Shown in pieces: positions 43,260 to 52,090 of a DNA stretch of 64,000 nt. Below the pieces are notes generated by a model. That model was given only the letters and a program-made list of their open reading frames with translations, was not told where the DNA came from and did not search any database. A program made the translations under genes and the position numbers. The DNA comes from Leisingera aquaemixtae (GTDB lineage Bacteria > Pseudomonadota > Alphaproteobacteria > Rhodobacterales > Rhodobacteraceae). Location of the stretch: positions 528,852 to 592,851 of the forward strand of contig NZ_JAHVJQ010000002.1 in assembly GCF_019801145.1 (NCBI RefSeq). Reading direction: 5' to 3'. Position 1 is the stretch's first letter, and each line of letters starts with the position of its first letter.

Positions 43260-44336
43260 ATGTTCTACCGTGAAGCCGGGGATTTCAAAGTCTCCTACGC
43301 CGATGACAGCCAGACCTTCCCGATCAAGTTCGACCGCTACCGCTACTATGCGGTGCTGGCGGTGGCGTTCGGCATCATCCCTTTCCTGATCAATGACTAC
43401 TGGGCCAACGCGATCCTGCTGCCGTTTCTGATCTATTCGATCGCGGCGATCGGGCTGAACATCCTGGTCGGCTACTGCGGGCAGGTCAGCCTCGGCACCG
43501 GCGGCTTCATGGCGGTGGGCGCCTATGCCTGCTACAAGCTGATGACCGCCTTCCCGGAAGTCAGCATGTTTATTCATGTGATCCTGGCGGGCGGCATCAC
43601 CGCGTTTGTCTGTGTGCTGTTCGGCTTGCCGTCCCTGCGCATCAAGGGCTTCTACCTTGCGGTGGCGACGCTGGCGGCGCAGTTCTTCCTGGTGTGGCTG
43701 TTCAACCGGGTGCCGTGGTTCTACAACTACTCTGCCTCGGGCCAGATCAACGCGCCGGAGCGCGACACGCTGGGCATCATCATCACCGGCCCCAACGCGC
43801 CGGCCTGGGCCACCTATCTGTTCTGCCTGATCTTCCTGACTGTCTGCGCGCTGATTGCCCGCAACCTGACCCGCGGCACCGTGGGCCGGACCTGGATGGC
43901 AATCCGCGACATGGACATCGCCGCCGAGATCATCGGGGTGAACCCGCTGAAAGCGAAACTGACGGCCTTTGCGGTGTCGGGTTTCTTCATCGGGATTTCC
44001 GGCGCGCTGTTCTTTGCCGTCTATCTGGGCGCGGTCGAGGTCGGCGAGGCCTTTGGCATCAGCAAGTCGTTCCTGGTGCTGTTCATGGTGATCCTCGGGG
44101 GCCTGGGCTCGATCTTCGGCTCCTTTGCCGGTGCGGCCTTCCTGGTGCTGCTGCCGGTGATCCTCAAGGTAGTCGGCGTCGACCTGCTGAGCTGGCCCAC
44201 CGATATCGTGGCGCATTTCCAGCTGGTGATCGTGGGGGCGCTGATCATCGTCTTCCTGATCGCCGAGCCGCACGGCATGGCGCAGCTGTGGCGGGTCGCC
44301 AAGGAGAAACTGAGACTGTGGCCCTTCCCGCACTAA
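43260..44336 (+). CDS. livM: Liv-type ABC transporter permease (LivM)
   Basis: 358 residues, about ten membrane helices after a cytoplasmic lead. Marks: IAAIGLNILVGYCGQVSLGT, GFMAVGAYACY, RIKGFYLAVATLAAQF, RTWMAIRDMDIAAEIIGVNP (coupling helix), GGLGSIFGSFAGAAFLVLLP. ATG 43260 follows AAGGGAG. Pairs with LivH to form the membrane channel. Confidence 0.94.
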   Translation: MFYREAGDFKVSYADDSQTFPIKFDRYRYYAVLAVAFGIIPFLINDYWANAILLPFLIYSIAAIGLNILVGYCGQVSLGTGGFMAVGAYACYKLMTAFPEVSMFIHVILAGGITAFVCVLFGLPSLRIKGFYLAVATLAAQFFLVWLFNRVPWFYNYSASGQINAPERDTLGIIITGPNAPAWATYLFCLIFLTVCALIARNLTRGTVGRTWMAIRDMDIAAEIIGVNPLKAKLTAFAVSGFFIGISGALFFAVYLGAVEVGEAFGISKSFLVLFMVILGGLGSIFGSFAGAAFLVLLPVILKVVGVDLLSWPTDIVAHFQLVIVGALIIVFLIAEPHGMAQLWRVAKEKLRLWPFPH

Positions 44337-44430
44337 GGCGGGGGCGGCCTGAGAGCTGGCGGGGAGAAAACCAAGACCACCCCCGTTTGAAGACAACCAT
44401 CGGATAAGACCAAAGGGAGGATTTAAGCCG

Positions 44431-45714
44431 ATGAAAAAGACACTGACCACTCTGGCGCTCGGCGCCGCGATGGCAGCCGGGCCGGCAATGGCGGACCTGG
44501 TGTTCCCGGACCTCAGCTACCGCACCGGGCCTTATGCGGCGGGCGGCATCCCGTTCTCGGACGGCTACAACGACTATTTCACCCTGCTGAACGAACGCGA
44601 CGGCGGCATCGGCGGTGTCAAGGCTAAGGTGGTCGAATGCGAGACCGGCTATAACACCGAGAAGGGTGTGGAATGCTATGAATCGACCAAGGGCCAGGGC
44701 GCGCTGATCTATCAGCCGCTGTCCACCGGCATCACCTATCAGCTGATCCCCAAAGTGACCGCGGACAACATCCCGCTGCACACCATGGGCTATGGCCGCA
44801 CCTCGGCTGCCAACGGCGAAGTGTTCAGCCATGTGTTCAACTACCCGGCCAACTACTGGAACGGCGCCTCGGGCGTGGTGAACTACCTGCTGGAGGAAAA
44901 CGGCGGCGATCTGAGCGGCAAGAAGATTGCGCTGGTCTACCACAACTCGGCTTACGGCAAGGAGCCGATCCGCACCTTGGAGGAGCTGTCCAAGAAGCAC
45001 GGGTTCGAGCTGGTGGCCCTGCCGGTCGATCACCCGGGCCAGGAGCAGAAGTCGCAGTGGCTGCAGATCCGCCGCGACCGTCCCGACTATGTCGTGATGT
45101 GGGGCTGGGGCGTGATGAACCAAGTGGCGATCCAGGAAGCCGCCAACATCCGCTTCCCGATGGAGAATTTCATCGGCGTGTGGTGGTCTGGCGCCGAGCA
45201 TGACGTGATGCCGGCAGGCGCCAAGGCAGATGGCTACAAGGCGGTGACCTTCCACAACGTTGGCCGCGACTTCCCGGTGTTTGACGACATCCAGAAATAC
45301 GTCGTCGATGCGGGCAAGGCTGCAGGCGCCGGCGATCAGGTTGGCAACGTGCTCTATAACCGCGGCATGTACGCGGCGATGCTGGCAGCAGAGGCCGCCA
45401 AGACCGCGCAGGAAATCCACGGCACTGCGGACATCACCGCGGCGATGATGCGCGACGGCATGGAAGCGCTGGTGATCGACGAGGCCAAGATGGAAGCGCT
45501 GGGGATGCCGAACTTCGGCCCGACCTTCAACGTCTCCTGCGAAAACCACGGCGGCCCCGGCCTGGTGGGCGTGACCCAGTGGGATGCCGACAGCAAGACC
45601 TGGTCGCTGATTTCGGACTTCAAACCGTCTGACACCGAAGTGATCGGCAAGCTGATCGAAGAGGACTCGGCTGCCTACGCGTCCGAGAACAACATCGAGC
45701 CCCGCTGCAACTAA
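44431..45714 (+). CDS. Liv-type periplasmic substrate-binding protein
   Basis: 427 residues. Signal peptide MKKTLTTLALGAAMAAGPAM with cleavage after AMA. Type I periplasmic-binding fold, with two cysteine pairs likely (VVECETGYNTEKGVECYES; VSCENHGG with C-terminal EPRCN). Longer than classic LivJ/LivK (about 370), as in the group linked to acyl-CoA ligases. AAAGGGAGG precedes ATG by 13 bases. Its ligand is probably an organic or aromatic acid given the two CoA ligases nearby, not proven. Confidence 0.92.
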   Translation: MKKTLTTLALGAAMAAGPAMADLVFPDLSYRTGPYAAGGIPFSDGYNDYFTLLNERDGGIGGVKAKVVECETGYNTEKGVECYESTKGQGALIYQPLSTGITYQLIPKVTADNIPLHTMGYGRTSAANGEVFSHVFNYPANYWNGASGVVNYLLEENGGDLSGKKIALVYHNSAYGKEPIRTLEELSKKHGFELVALPVDHPGQEQKSQWLQIRRDRPDYVVMWGWGVMNQVAIQEAANIRFPMENFIGVWWSGAEHDVMPAGAKADGYKAVTFHNVGRDFPVFDDIQKYVVDAGKAAGAGDQVGNVLYNRGMYAAMLAAEAAKTAQEIHGTADITAAMMRDGMEALVIDEAKMEALGMPNFGPTFNVSCENHGGPGLVGVTQWDADSKTWSLISDFKPSDTEVIGKLIEEDSAAYASENNIEPRCN

Positions 45715-45832
45715 GGGCTTTGACCGGCCCTGCCTTGGCGGGGCCGGGAACAACCGGTGCGGCGGGGAGCCGCCGCGCCACAAGAACGGGGTCCCGGCTT
45801 AAGGTCCGGGACAGGCATGAGGACACGCTTTG

Positions 45833-46669
45833 ATGCTGGATGCAGCGAACACCGCCGAGGTGCAGGCCGAGACCCTGCTGGAGGTCAACAATATCGAGGT
45901 GATCTACAATCACGTGATCCTCGTCCTGAAGGGCGTGAGCCTGAATGTGCCCAAGGGCGGCATCACTGCTTTGCTCGGCGGCAACGGGGCTGGCAAGACC
46001 ACGACGCTGAAGGCCGTGTCGAACCTGCTGCATTCGGAGCGCGGCGAGGTCACCAAGGGCTCGATCAAGTACCGCGGTGAGCATGTGCACGAACAGGACC
46101 CGGCTGAGCTGGTGAAGAAGGGTGTGATCCAGGTGATGGAAGGCCGCCACTGCTTTGAGCACCTGACGGTTGAGGAGAACCTGCTGACCGGCGCCTATAC
46201 CCGCAGGGACAGCGGCGCCGACATTCAGAAAGACCTGGAGATGGTCTACCACTATTTCCCGCGCCTCAAGGAGCGCCGCAAGAGCCAGGCGGGCTATACC
46301 TCGGGCGGCGAGCAGCAAATGGTAGCGATGGGCCGTGCGCTGATGTCGCGGCCGGAGACGATCCTGCTGGATGAGCCTTCGATGGGGCTGGCACCGCAGC
46401 TGGTGGAGCAGATCTTTGAGATCGTGAAGGCGGTGAACGAGAATGAGGGCGTGACATTCCTCCTGGCGGAGCAGAACACCAATGTCGCCCTGCGGTACGC
46501 GCACTACGGCTATATCCTGGAATCCGGCCGGGTGGTGATGGACGGGCCGGCAGCGGAGCTGCGGGAGAACCCCGATGTGAAGGAATTCTACCTCGGCATG
46601 TCGGATGAAGGGCGCAAGAGCTTCCGCGACGTGCGGTCCTACCGCCGCCGCAAGAGGTGGCTGAGCTGA
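45833..46669 (+). CDS. livF: Liv-type ABC transporter ATP-binding protein (LivF)
   Basis: 278 residues. Walker A GGNGAGKTTT, Q loop IQVMEGRHCFEHLTVEENLL, signature YTSGGEQQMVAMGRAL, Walker B ILLDEPSMGL, switch region LLAEQNTNVAL (Gln in place of His, as usual for LivF). The C-terminal tail (KSFRDVRSYRRRKRWLS) is basic and longer than in E. coli LivF. ATG 45833 with GAGGAC ahead; an overlapping TTG at 45830 is rejected. Confidence 0.93.
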   Translation: MLDAANTAEVQAETLLEVNNIEVIYNHVILVLKGVSLNVPKGGITALLGGNGAGKTTTLKAVSNLLHSERGEVTKGSIKYRGEHVHEQDPAELVKKGVIQVMEGRHCFEHLTVEENLLTGAYTRRDSGADIQKDLEMVYHYFPRLKERRKSQAGYTSGGEQQMVAMGRALMSRPETILLDEPSMGLAPQLVEQIFEIVKAVNENEGVTFLLAEQNTNVALRYAHYGYILESGRVVMDGPAAELRENPDVKEFYLGMSDEGRKSFRDVRSYRRRKRWLS

Positions 46670-46686
46670 TGCGGGGAGATGACGTG

Positions 46687-47904
46687 ATGAGCAATTTTGA
46701 CACGCTTGAAACCCGCAGCAGCGACGAACGCGCTGCCGATCTGGCCAAGGCGCTGCCGGAGCAGATCGCCCGCGCCAAATCCGCGCCCGGCTATGCCGGG
46801 ATGCTGGACAGCGTAGACCCCGGGGCCGTTGCATCGGTCGAGGCGCTAGCGGCGCTGCCGGTGCTGCGCAAATCTGAATTGAGCCGCGCCCAGGCCGCGC
46901 ATCCGCCCTTTGGCGGGTTCACCGTCAAGCCTGCAACCGGCTTTGCCCATATTTTCCAGAGCCCCGGCCCGATTTATGAGCCGGGCGGGGTGGACGGCGA
47001 CTGGTGGCGCATGGGGCGGTTCCTGCATGCTGCCGGGATCGGCGCGGGCGATGTGGTGCAGAACTGCTTTGGCTATCATCTGACGCCTGCCGGCATGATC
47101 TTTGAAAACGGCGCACGGGCGGTGGGTGCCGCGGTGCTGCCGGCAGGCACCGGACAGACCGAGCTGCAGGTGACTGCCGCCCGCGATGTGGGCGCCACAG
47201 CCTACGCAGGGACGCCGGATTACCTGAAGGTGATCCTGGACAAGGCGGATGCGATGGGCGTGGAGCTGATGTTCTCGAAGGCCGCGGTAGGCGGCGGTGC
47301 GCTGTTCCCCAGCTTGCGCCAGGAGTATGCCGACCGCGGAATATCCTGCCTGCAGTGCTACGCCACTGCCGATCTGGGCAATATCGCTTATGAAAGCCCT
47401 GCGATGGAGGGCATGATTGTCGACGAGCATGTGATCGTTGAAATCGTCACCCCCGGCACCGGCAACCCTGTCAGCCCTGGCGAGGTGGGCGAAGTTGTGG
47501 TGACCACGCTCAACCCGGATTACCCGCTGATCCGCTTTGCCACCGGCGATCTGTCGGCGGTGATGCCGGGTGTTTCGCCCTGCGGCCGCACCAACATTCG
47601 GATCAAGGGGTGGATGGGCCGGGCCGATCAGACCACCAAGATCAAGGGCATGTTCGTGCGCCCCGAGCAGGTGGCCGCGCTGGTCGAGAAGCATGACGAA
47701 ATCGTCAAGGCCCGGGTCATTGCCAGCCGCGATGGCGAGATGGACGCGATGACTGTTCAGATCGAGGCCAAGGGCGGCGACGAGGCAGCCTTTGCCCGTT
47801 CTGTGGTTGAGGTGCTGAAGCTCAAGGGCAAGGTCGAGGTGGTGGCGCCGGATGCGCTGCCGAAGGACGGGCTGGTGATCGAGGACCAGCGGACGTACGA
47901 CTGA
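46687..47904 (+). CDS. Phenylacetate-CoA ligase-like (PaaK family) AMP-dependent ligase
   Basis: 405 residues. PaaK-family marks: FGGFTVKPATGFAHIFQSPG, QNCFGYHLTPAGMIFENGAR, AYAGTPDYLKVILDKA, GDLSAV, and the C-terminal hinge IKGMFVRPEQV. Activates an aryl or aliphatic acid to its CoA ester. ATG 46687 is chosen with GGGGAGA upstream; ATGs at 46669 and 46657 region are possible. As last gene of the cluster it offers a second acid-activating enzyme besides the ACSL-like ligase. Confidence 0.9.
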   Translation: MSNFDTLETRSSDERAADLAKALPEQIARAKSAPGYAGMLDSVDPGAVASVEALAALPVLRKSELSRAQAAHPPFGGFTVKPATGFAHIFQSPGPIYEPGGVDGDWWRMGRFLHAAGIGAGDVVQNCFGYHLTPAGMIFENGARAVGAAVLPAGTGQTELQVTAARDVGATAYAGTPDYLKVILDKADAMGVELMFSKAAVGGGALFPSLRQEYADRGISCLQCYATADLGNIAYESPAMEGMIVDEHVIVEIVTPGTGNPVSPGEVGEVVVTTLNPDYPLIRFATGDLSAVMPGVSPCGRTNIRIKGWMGRADQTTKIKGMFVRPEQVAALVEKHDEIVKARVIASRDGEMDAMTVQIEAKGGDEAAFARSVVEVLKLKGKVEVVAPDALPKDGLVIEDQRTYD

Positions 47905-47924
47905 CGCTGCTGCTGAAACAGGAC

Positions 47925-47960
47925 AACGGGCGCCGCAGTCAGGCGCCCGTTTCTCTTTTC
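47925..47960 (+). terminator. Rho-independent terminator ending the liv cluster
   Basis: ACGGGCGCC, loop GCAGTCA, GGCGCCCGT, then TTCTCTTTTC, 20 bases after the PaaK-like stop. Confidence 0.9.
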
Positions 47961-47999
47961 TGAAGACCGTATGGCGTGCACCGCGCTTTCCGGCTGGAA

Positions 48000-48022
48000 T
48001 TTCTGACTGGAATAGTCGAAAT
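48000..48022. promoter_or_regulatory. Iron-box-like palindrome upstream of fbpB
   Basis: TTTCTGACT, GGAAT, AGTCGAAAT: dyad with inner arms GACT/AGTC and outer TTTC/GAAA. It ends 42 bases before the permease start. The same layout occurs twice before fbpA. A partial copy (TTTCCGGCTGGAA) directly abuts it on the left. Likely bound by an iron-responsive regulator (IscR-type in Rhodobacterales by family knowledge). Confidence 0.65.
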
Positions 48023-48064
48023 AGGGCGGTGTGAAACTTCCGCCGGATCCGTGCTGCTGCAAAA

Positions 48065-49744
48065 ATGACTGCTGCAAATGACCCCATAGAATACGCTCCG
48101 CATGGCCGCCGCCGCGGCGGCAAGGGCGGCGGCAGCGCCTTTGCCGTGCTGGCTTGGCTGGTGGCGCTGTCCTGCCTGCTGCCGATGGTTGCGGTAGCGC
48201 TGGCAGCGGCGTTTGGCGGCACGGAGACCATCAGGCATCTGGCGGAGACTGTGCTGCCGGGGTACTCGCTCACAACCCTGGCGCTGGTGGCACTGGTGGC
48301 GCTTGGCACTTTTGCCATCGGCACCGGTGCCGCCTGGCTGGTGACCATGACCCGGTTTCCCGGCGTCCGCTTCCTGGAAGTGGCGCTGGTCCTGCCGCTG
48401 GCCTTTCCGGCCTATGTGCTGGCCTATGCCTATACCCATATTCTGGACCATCCCGGGATTGTGCAATCCAGCCTGCGGGCGGTGACGGGCTGGGGCGCGC
48501 GCGATTACTGGTTCCCGGAGATCCGCTCCACCGGCGGGGCGGCGGCGATGCTGGTGCTGGTTCTCTATCCCTATGTCTACCTGCTGGCGCGGGCCGCCTT
48601 CATGCAGCAGAGCGCAGGCGCGTTTTTGGCGGCGCGGGCGCTCGGCAAGAATTCCTGGCAGGCGTTCTGGCTGGTCAGCCTGCCGATGGCGCGGCCGGCC
48701 ATTGCCTCGGGCGTCTTGCTGGCGGTGATGGAGACCATCGCCGATTTCGGCACGGTCTCCTACTTCGGGGTGCAGACCTTTGCCACCGGCATTTACACCA
48801 GCTGGTTCTCGCTGGGCGACCGCGGCGGCGCGGCGCAGCTGGCGCTGTGCCTGTTGGGCTTTGCGCTGACGCTGGCGGTGGTGGAGCGGGCGACGCGGGG
48901 AAGGGCGAAATACCACCACGCGGGCAAGCATCACAGCCAGATGGCGCCGGCCGAACTGGGCGGGATCAAGGCGGCGGCGGCTGTTTTCTTCTGCGCGGTT
49001 CCGGTGGTGCTTGGGTTCCTGCTGCCGGTGGCGGTGCTGTTTGCGATGAGCTTTGACTCTGAGCAGAATCTGTTCAGCCGCCGCTACATCGATTTCACCG
49101 CCAACTCGATCACCCTGGCGGCGGCAGCAGCAGTGCTGACGGTGGCGGCGGCGGTGTGCCTCGGCTTTTACCAGCGGCTGCGGCCCGGGCGGGTGTCCGC
49201 TGCCGCGGCCTATTTTGCGCGGCTGGGCTATGCGGTGCCGGGCGGGGTGATTGCGGTGGGGCTGATCGTGCCGTTTGCGGCCTTTGACAACGCGCTGGAT
49301 GCCTGGATGCGGGAGACCTTCGGGATCCGTACCGGGCTCTTGGTGACAGGCTCGATCTGGCTGCTGGTTGCGGCATACGGCGTGCGGTTCATGGCGGCCG
49401 CATTGGGCGCCTATGAGGGCGGCCAGGCGACGATGCATTCCAACATGGATGCGGCGGCGCGGTCGCTGGGGCAGGGGCCGATGGGGATGCTGCGGCGGGT
49501 GCATCTGCCGATCCTGACTCCCAGCCTGCTGACAGCGCTGCTGATCGTCTTTGTGGATGTGATGAAGGAGCTGCCCGCGACCCTGATCATGCGGCCCTTC
49601 AACTTTGACACGCTGGCGGTGCAGGCGCACCGGCTGGCCGCGGATGAGCGGCTGGAAGGGGCGGCGGTGCCATCGCTGGTGATCATGGCGGTCGGCTTGC
49701 TGCCGGTGATCCTGATCTGCCGCCAGGTGGGACGGCGGCGCTAG
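48065..49744 (+). CDS. Ferric-iron ABC transporter permease (FbpB type)
   Basis: 559 residues, two fused permease halves with about twelve membrane helices. Each half has a coupling loop: AARALGKNSWQAFWLVSLPM and AARSLGQGPMGMLRRVHLPI. Start has a basic Gly/Arg lead before the first helix. Belongs to the Fbp/Sfu/Afu ferric-iron importers. ATP-binding subunit is not adjacent and must be supplied elsewhere. Partner binding protein is at 50845-51861 on the other strand; both have the same palindrome upstream. Confidence 0.92.
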   Translation: MTAANDPIEYAPHGRRRGGKGGGSAFAVLAWLVALSCLLPMVAVALAAAFGGTETIRHLAETVLPGYSLTTLALVALVALGTFAIGTGAAWLVTMTRFPGVRFLEVALVLPLAFPAYVLAYAYTHILDHPGIVQSSLRAVTGWGARDYWFPEIRSTGGAAAMLVLVLYPYVYLLARAAFMQQSAGAFLAARALGKNSWQAFWLVSLPMARPAIASGVLLAVMETIADFGTVSYFGVQTFATGIYTSWFSLGDRGGAAQLALCLLGFALTLAVVERATRGRAKYHHAGKHHSQMAPAELGGIKAAAAVFFCAVPVVLGFLLPVAVLFAMSFDSEQNLFSRRYIDFTANSITLAAAAAVLTVAAAVCLGFYQRLRPGRVSAAAAYFARLGYAVPGGVIAVGLIVPFAAFDNALDAWMRETFGIRTGLLVTGSIWLLVAAYGVRFMAAALGAYEGGQATMHSNMDAAARSLGQGPMGMLRRVHLPILTPSLLTALLIVFVDVMKELPATLIMRPFNFDTLAVQAHRLAADERLEGAAVPSLVIMAVGLLPVILICRQVGRRR

Positions 49745-49765
49745 AAAAGAACAGGCTGGGGCGGC

Positions 49766-50626
49766 TTATGCCGCCCACCAGGCCTCGATCTCTTCGCGGG
49801 AAATCCGGTCTGCCGGGCCCAGGCCGACCAGGAGCGTCTCCTCCGCCGCGCAGCGTTTGGCCTCCACATGGCGGCCGACCACATGCAGCTCATAGGCGCC
49901 GCCGGTGGTCAGCACAAAACCCTTCATCCGGTAAAGCCCGGCTGGCCGCTCCGCCAGCTTGTCCCCCAGCGCGCGGCGGTCCAGAACGGTGCTGCTGCGG
50001 TGCTGCCAGGTGGTGTAGGCGGGGTGCGCTGCCACCGGGCGTCCCTTGGGCAGCGGAACCACGTCAAACAGCAGTTCTGCCACCGGGGAGCCGTTCAGCA
50101 CAGTCGGCGTGCGCGCGCCGGCCTTGGCCAGAAGCGTCCCGAGCGGGTCGCCGATCTCGTCGCATTTGGTGGCAATCACCAGGTCGGCGGCACGGATCTG
50201 CTGTTCTGCCTGCGGTGCCACCAGCTGATCGCTGAGCAGGGCTTCGGCATTTTCCGCATCCACCAGGGTGACGATGCCGCCGTAGCTGAGGCTGGATTCA
50301 TTCAGGACGGAGTTGGCGATGGCCACCGGGTCGGAGATGCCGCTGGCCTCGATCACCAGGTGGTCCGGGCGCTCAGGGCGGTTCAGCACCTCGCGCAGGG
50401 CCAGCGAAAGGTCGTCGCCCATCGTGCAGCAAACGCAGCCGTTGGTCAGGGCGATCTTGCCGCCATCGGTTTCCTGGATCAGGGCATCATCAATGTTGAC
50501 GGCGCCAAAGTCGTTGACGATCACCGCCAGTTTCAGCCCGTGGCCTTCACCCAGAAGCCGGTTGATCAGGGTGGTTTTGCCTGCGCCCAGATACCCGCTG
50601 ACAATCGTTACCGGTAACCTGTTCAT
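49766..50626 (-). CDS. CobW/COG0523-family GTPase (metal chaperone type)
   Basis: 286 residues. Walker A GYLGAGKTTL (11-20), metal motif GCVCCTMGDD (Cys64, 66, 67), the VIEASGISDP switch, ATKCDEIGD for guanine recognition and a C-terminal CobW domain. Members insert or deliver zinc, cobalt or iron to target proteins. ATG 50626 gives the family-typical N-terminus; a GTG at 50662 with GGGGGG upstream is the alternative. Lies between the iron permease and iron-binding protein, hinting at a link to metal starvation. Confidence 0.9.
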   Translation of the reverse strand: MNRLPVTIVSGYLGAGKTTLINRLLGEGHGLKLAVIVNDFGAVNIDDALIQETDGGKIALTNGCVCCTMGDDLSLALREVLNRPERPDHLVIEASGISDPVAIANSVLNESSLSYGGIVTLVDAENAEALLSDQLVAPQAEQQIRAADLVIATKCDEIGDPLGTLLAKAGARTPTVLNGSPVAELLFDVVPLPKGRPVAAHPAYTTWQHRSSTVLDRRALGDKLAERPAGLYRMKGFVLTTGGAYELHVVGRHVEAKRCAAEETLLVGLGPADRISREEIEAWWAA

Positions 50627-50798
50627 ACCTTGCGCGCCTCTTGGACGCGGCGTGCCTGCCACTGCATGATTCCCCCCTGAAAATGATGCGGGAACCTATA
50701 GGGTGCTGCTGGCAACGGGTCTAGCAAAAGCGATGATACGAACGGCTCTGCTCCGCTGCGCCGCATGTTGTGGCATTTGGGGAACGCAAAGCTGAATG

Positions 50799-50823
50799 AA
50801 GGCGCGGCTGATGCCGCGCCTTT
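50799..50823 (-). terminator. Hairpin terminator after fbpA
   Basis: AAGGCGCGGC, loop TGAT, GCCGCGCCTT, 22 bases after the fbpA stop. T tracts are short on both sides, so strength is uncertain. The rest of the 218-base gap to the CobW gene shows nothing further. Confidence 0.65.
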
Positions 50824-50844
50824 CTGCTGGTTATCGGCCGGTGT

Positions 50845-51861
50845 TTATTTCCAGCCGACGTCGTTGAAGATCTTTTGCGCCTCGGGAAGGTTCTTGGCGA
50901 CCTCAGACAGGTTCACGTCATCTGGCTTGAAGTGGCCAAGGGCTGCGATCGACGGGGCCAGGCCGACGCCGGACACAGCCGGGTATTCGTCATTGCCGGC
51001 CGAGAAATACGCCTGGGCGGAATCGCTGGAAAGGTATTCCAGGAACTTGATGGCGTTTTCCTTGTTCGGGGCGTGCACGGCCACGCCGCCGCCCGACAGG
51101 TTCATATGTGCGCCTTCCGCGTTCTGGGAGGGAAACAGCCAGCCGATCTGGTCGCGGTTGTCCGAGATGCCCTTGACGTCTTTGCGGATCGAACGGGCAA
51201 AGTAATAGCTGTTTGCCACGGCAATAGCGCATTCGCCGGAAATGATGCCGCGCATCTGGTCTGTGTCGCCGCCCTGCGGGTCACGGGCCATGTTGGCGAC
51301 CACGCCTTCGGCCCATTCACGGGCTTTTTCGGCACCGTGGTGGGTCACGATTGAGGCCAGCAGGGTCTGGTTGTAGGTGTTCTTGGATGAGCGGATGCAA
51401 ACCTGGCCCTTGTAGGCGGGATCTGCCAGGTCCAGGTAGGTTTGCGGCGGATTGGCTACCCCATCCTTGTCATAGAAGATGATGCGTGCGCGCTGGCTGA
51501 AGCCGAACCACTGGTTGTCTTCATCCTGGAGGTAGGCAGGAACGCGGGTTTCCAGCACGTCGCTGTCGATGCTTTGCAGGACGCCGGCCGCCTTGGCGCG
51601 GGTCAGGCGAGAGGTGTCGACGGTGATCAGGATGTCCGCCGGGGAGTTTTCGCCTTCGGCATTCATCCGGGCGATCAGCTCATCGGCGTTGCCTTCAATG
51701 CGGTTGATGGTGATGCCGGTGGCCTCTTCGAATTCAGAGTAGAGCTGCTCGTCGGTGTCGTAATGGCGCGAGGAGTAGATGTTCAGCTCGCCCTCGGCTG
51801 CAGCGGCGGTTGCGACGGCTGCGCTCAGCGCGCCGGCCAGTACGGTTGTTGCTTTCAGCAT
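50845..51861 (-). CDS. Periplasmic ferric-iron-binding protein (FbpA type)
   Basis: 338 residues with a signal peptide (cleavage near AAA-AEG, about residue 22). Mature start ELNIYSSRHYDTDEQLYSEF has the first iron tyrosine region, and NSYYFARS holds the Tyr219-Tyr220 pair that coordinates ferric iron in this family. Feeds the permease at 48065. Two palindromes lie 29-51 and 78-100 bases upstream of its ATG, so strong iron control is likely. Confidence 0.94.
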   Translation of the reverse strand: MLKATTVLAGALSAAVATAAAAEGELNIYSSRHYDTDEQLYSEFEEATGITINRIEGNADELIARMNAEGENSPADILITVDTSRLTRAKAAGVLQSIDSDVLETRVPAYLQDEDNQWFGFSQRARIIFYDKDGVANPPQTYLDLADPAYKGQVCIRSSKNTYNQTLLASIVTHHGAEKAREWAEGVVANMARDPQGGDTDQMRGIISGECAIAVANSYYFARSIRKDVKGISDNRDQIGWLFPSQNAEGAHMNLSGGGVAVHAPNKENAIKFLEYLSSDSAQAYFSAGNDEYPAVSGVGLAPSIAALGHFKPDDVNLSEVAKNLPEAQKIFNDVGWK

Positions 51862-51889
51862 TGGATGTCCCGTTCTTGGTTAGATCAGT

Positions 51890-51912
51890 ATTCCGACTGA
51901 AAGAGTCGATTA
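51890..51912. promoter_or_regulatory. Iron-box-like palindrome, proximal site before fbpA
   Basis: ATTCCGACT, GAAAG, AGTCGATTA; exact inner arms CGACT/AGTCG. 29 bases upstream of the fbpA ATG, so over the likely promoter or early transcript. Confidence 0.65.
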
Positions 51913-51938
51913 AAGCATCTGGCGGCAGATGCAATGAA

Positions 51939-51961
51939 TTTCCGACTGAAATACTCGGAAA
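51939..51961. promoter_or_regulatory. Iron-box-like palindrome, distal site before fbpA
   Basis: Perfect 7-base arms TTTCCGA and TCGGAAA around CTGAAATAC. Centre is 49 bases from the proximal site. The shared core GACTG-A-A-T with mirrored AGTC/CTCG is also present before fbpB. Confidence 0.68.
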
Positions 51962-52039
51962 GTTTGCCGCACCGGGGGTGTTGCCTGGGCGCGGAAGGTT
52001 CCGGCCTGGCAGGCGCGTGGAATTCGCGGCCCCAAACGC

Positions 52040-52069
52040 AAAAAAACCGCATCGGATGATGCGGTTTTC
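52040..52069 (-). terminator. Terminator of rpmJ
   Basis: On the minus strand AAAACCGCATC, loop, GATGCGGTTTTTTT. Follows the rpmJ stop by about 22 bases. Confidence 0.9.
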
Positions 52070-52090
52070 TGCATGTCGCTGGATCGGATC

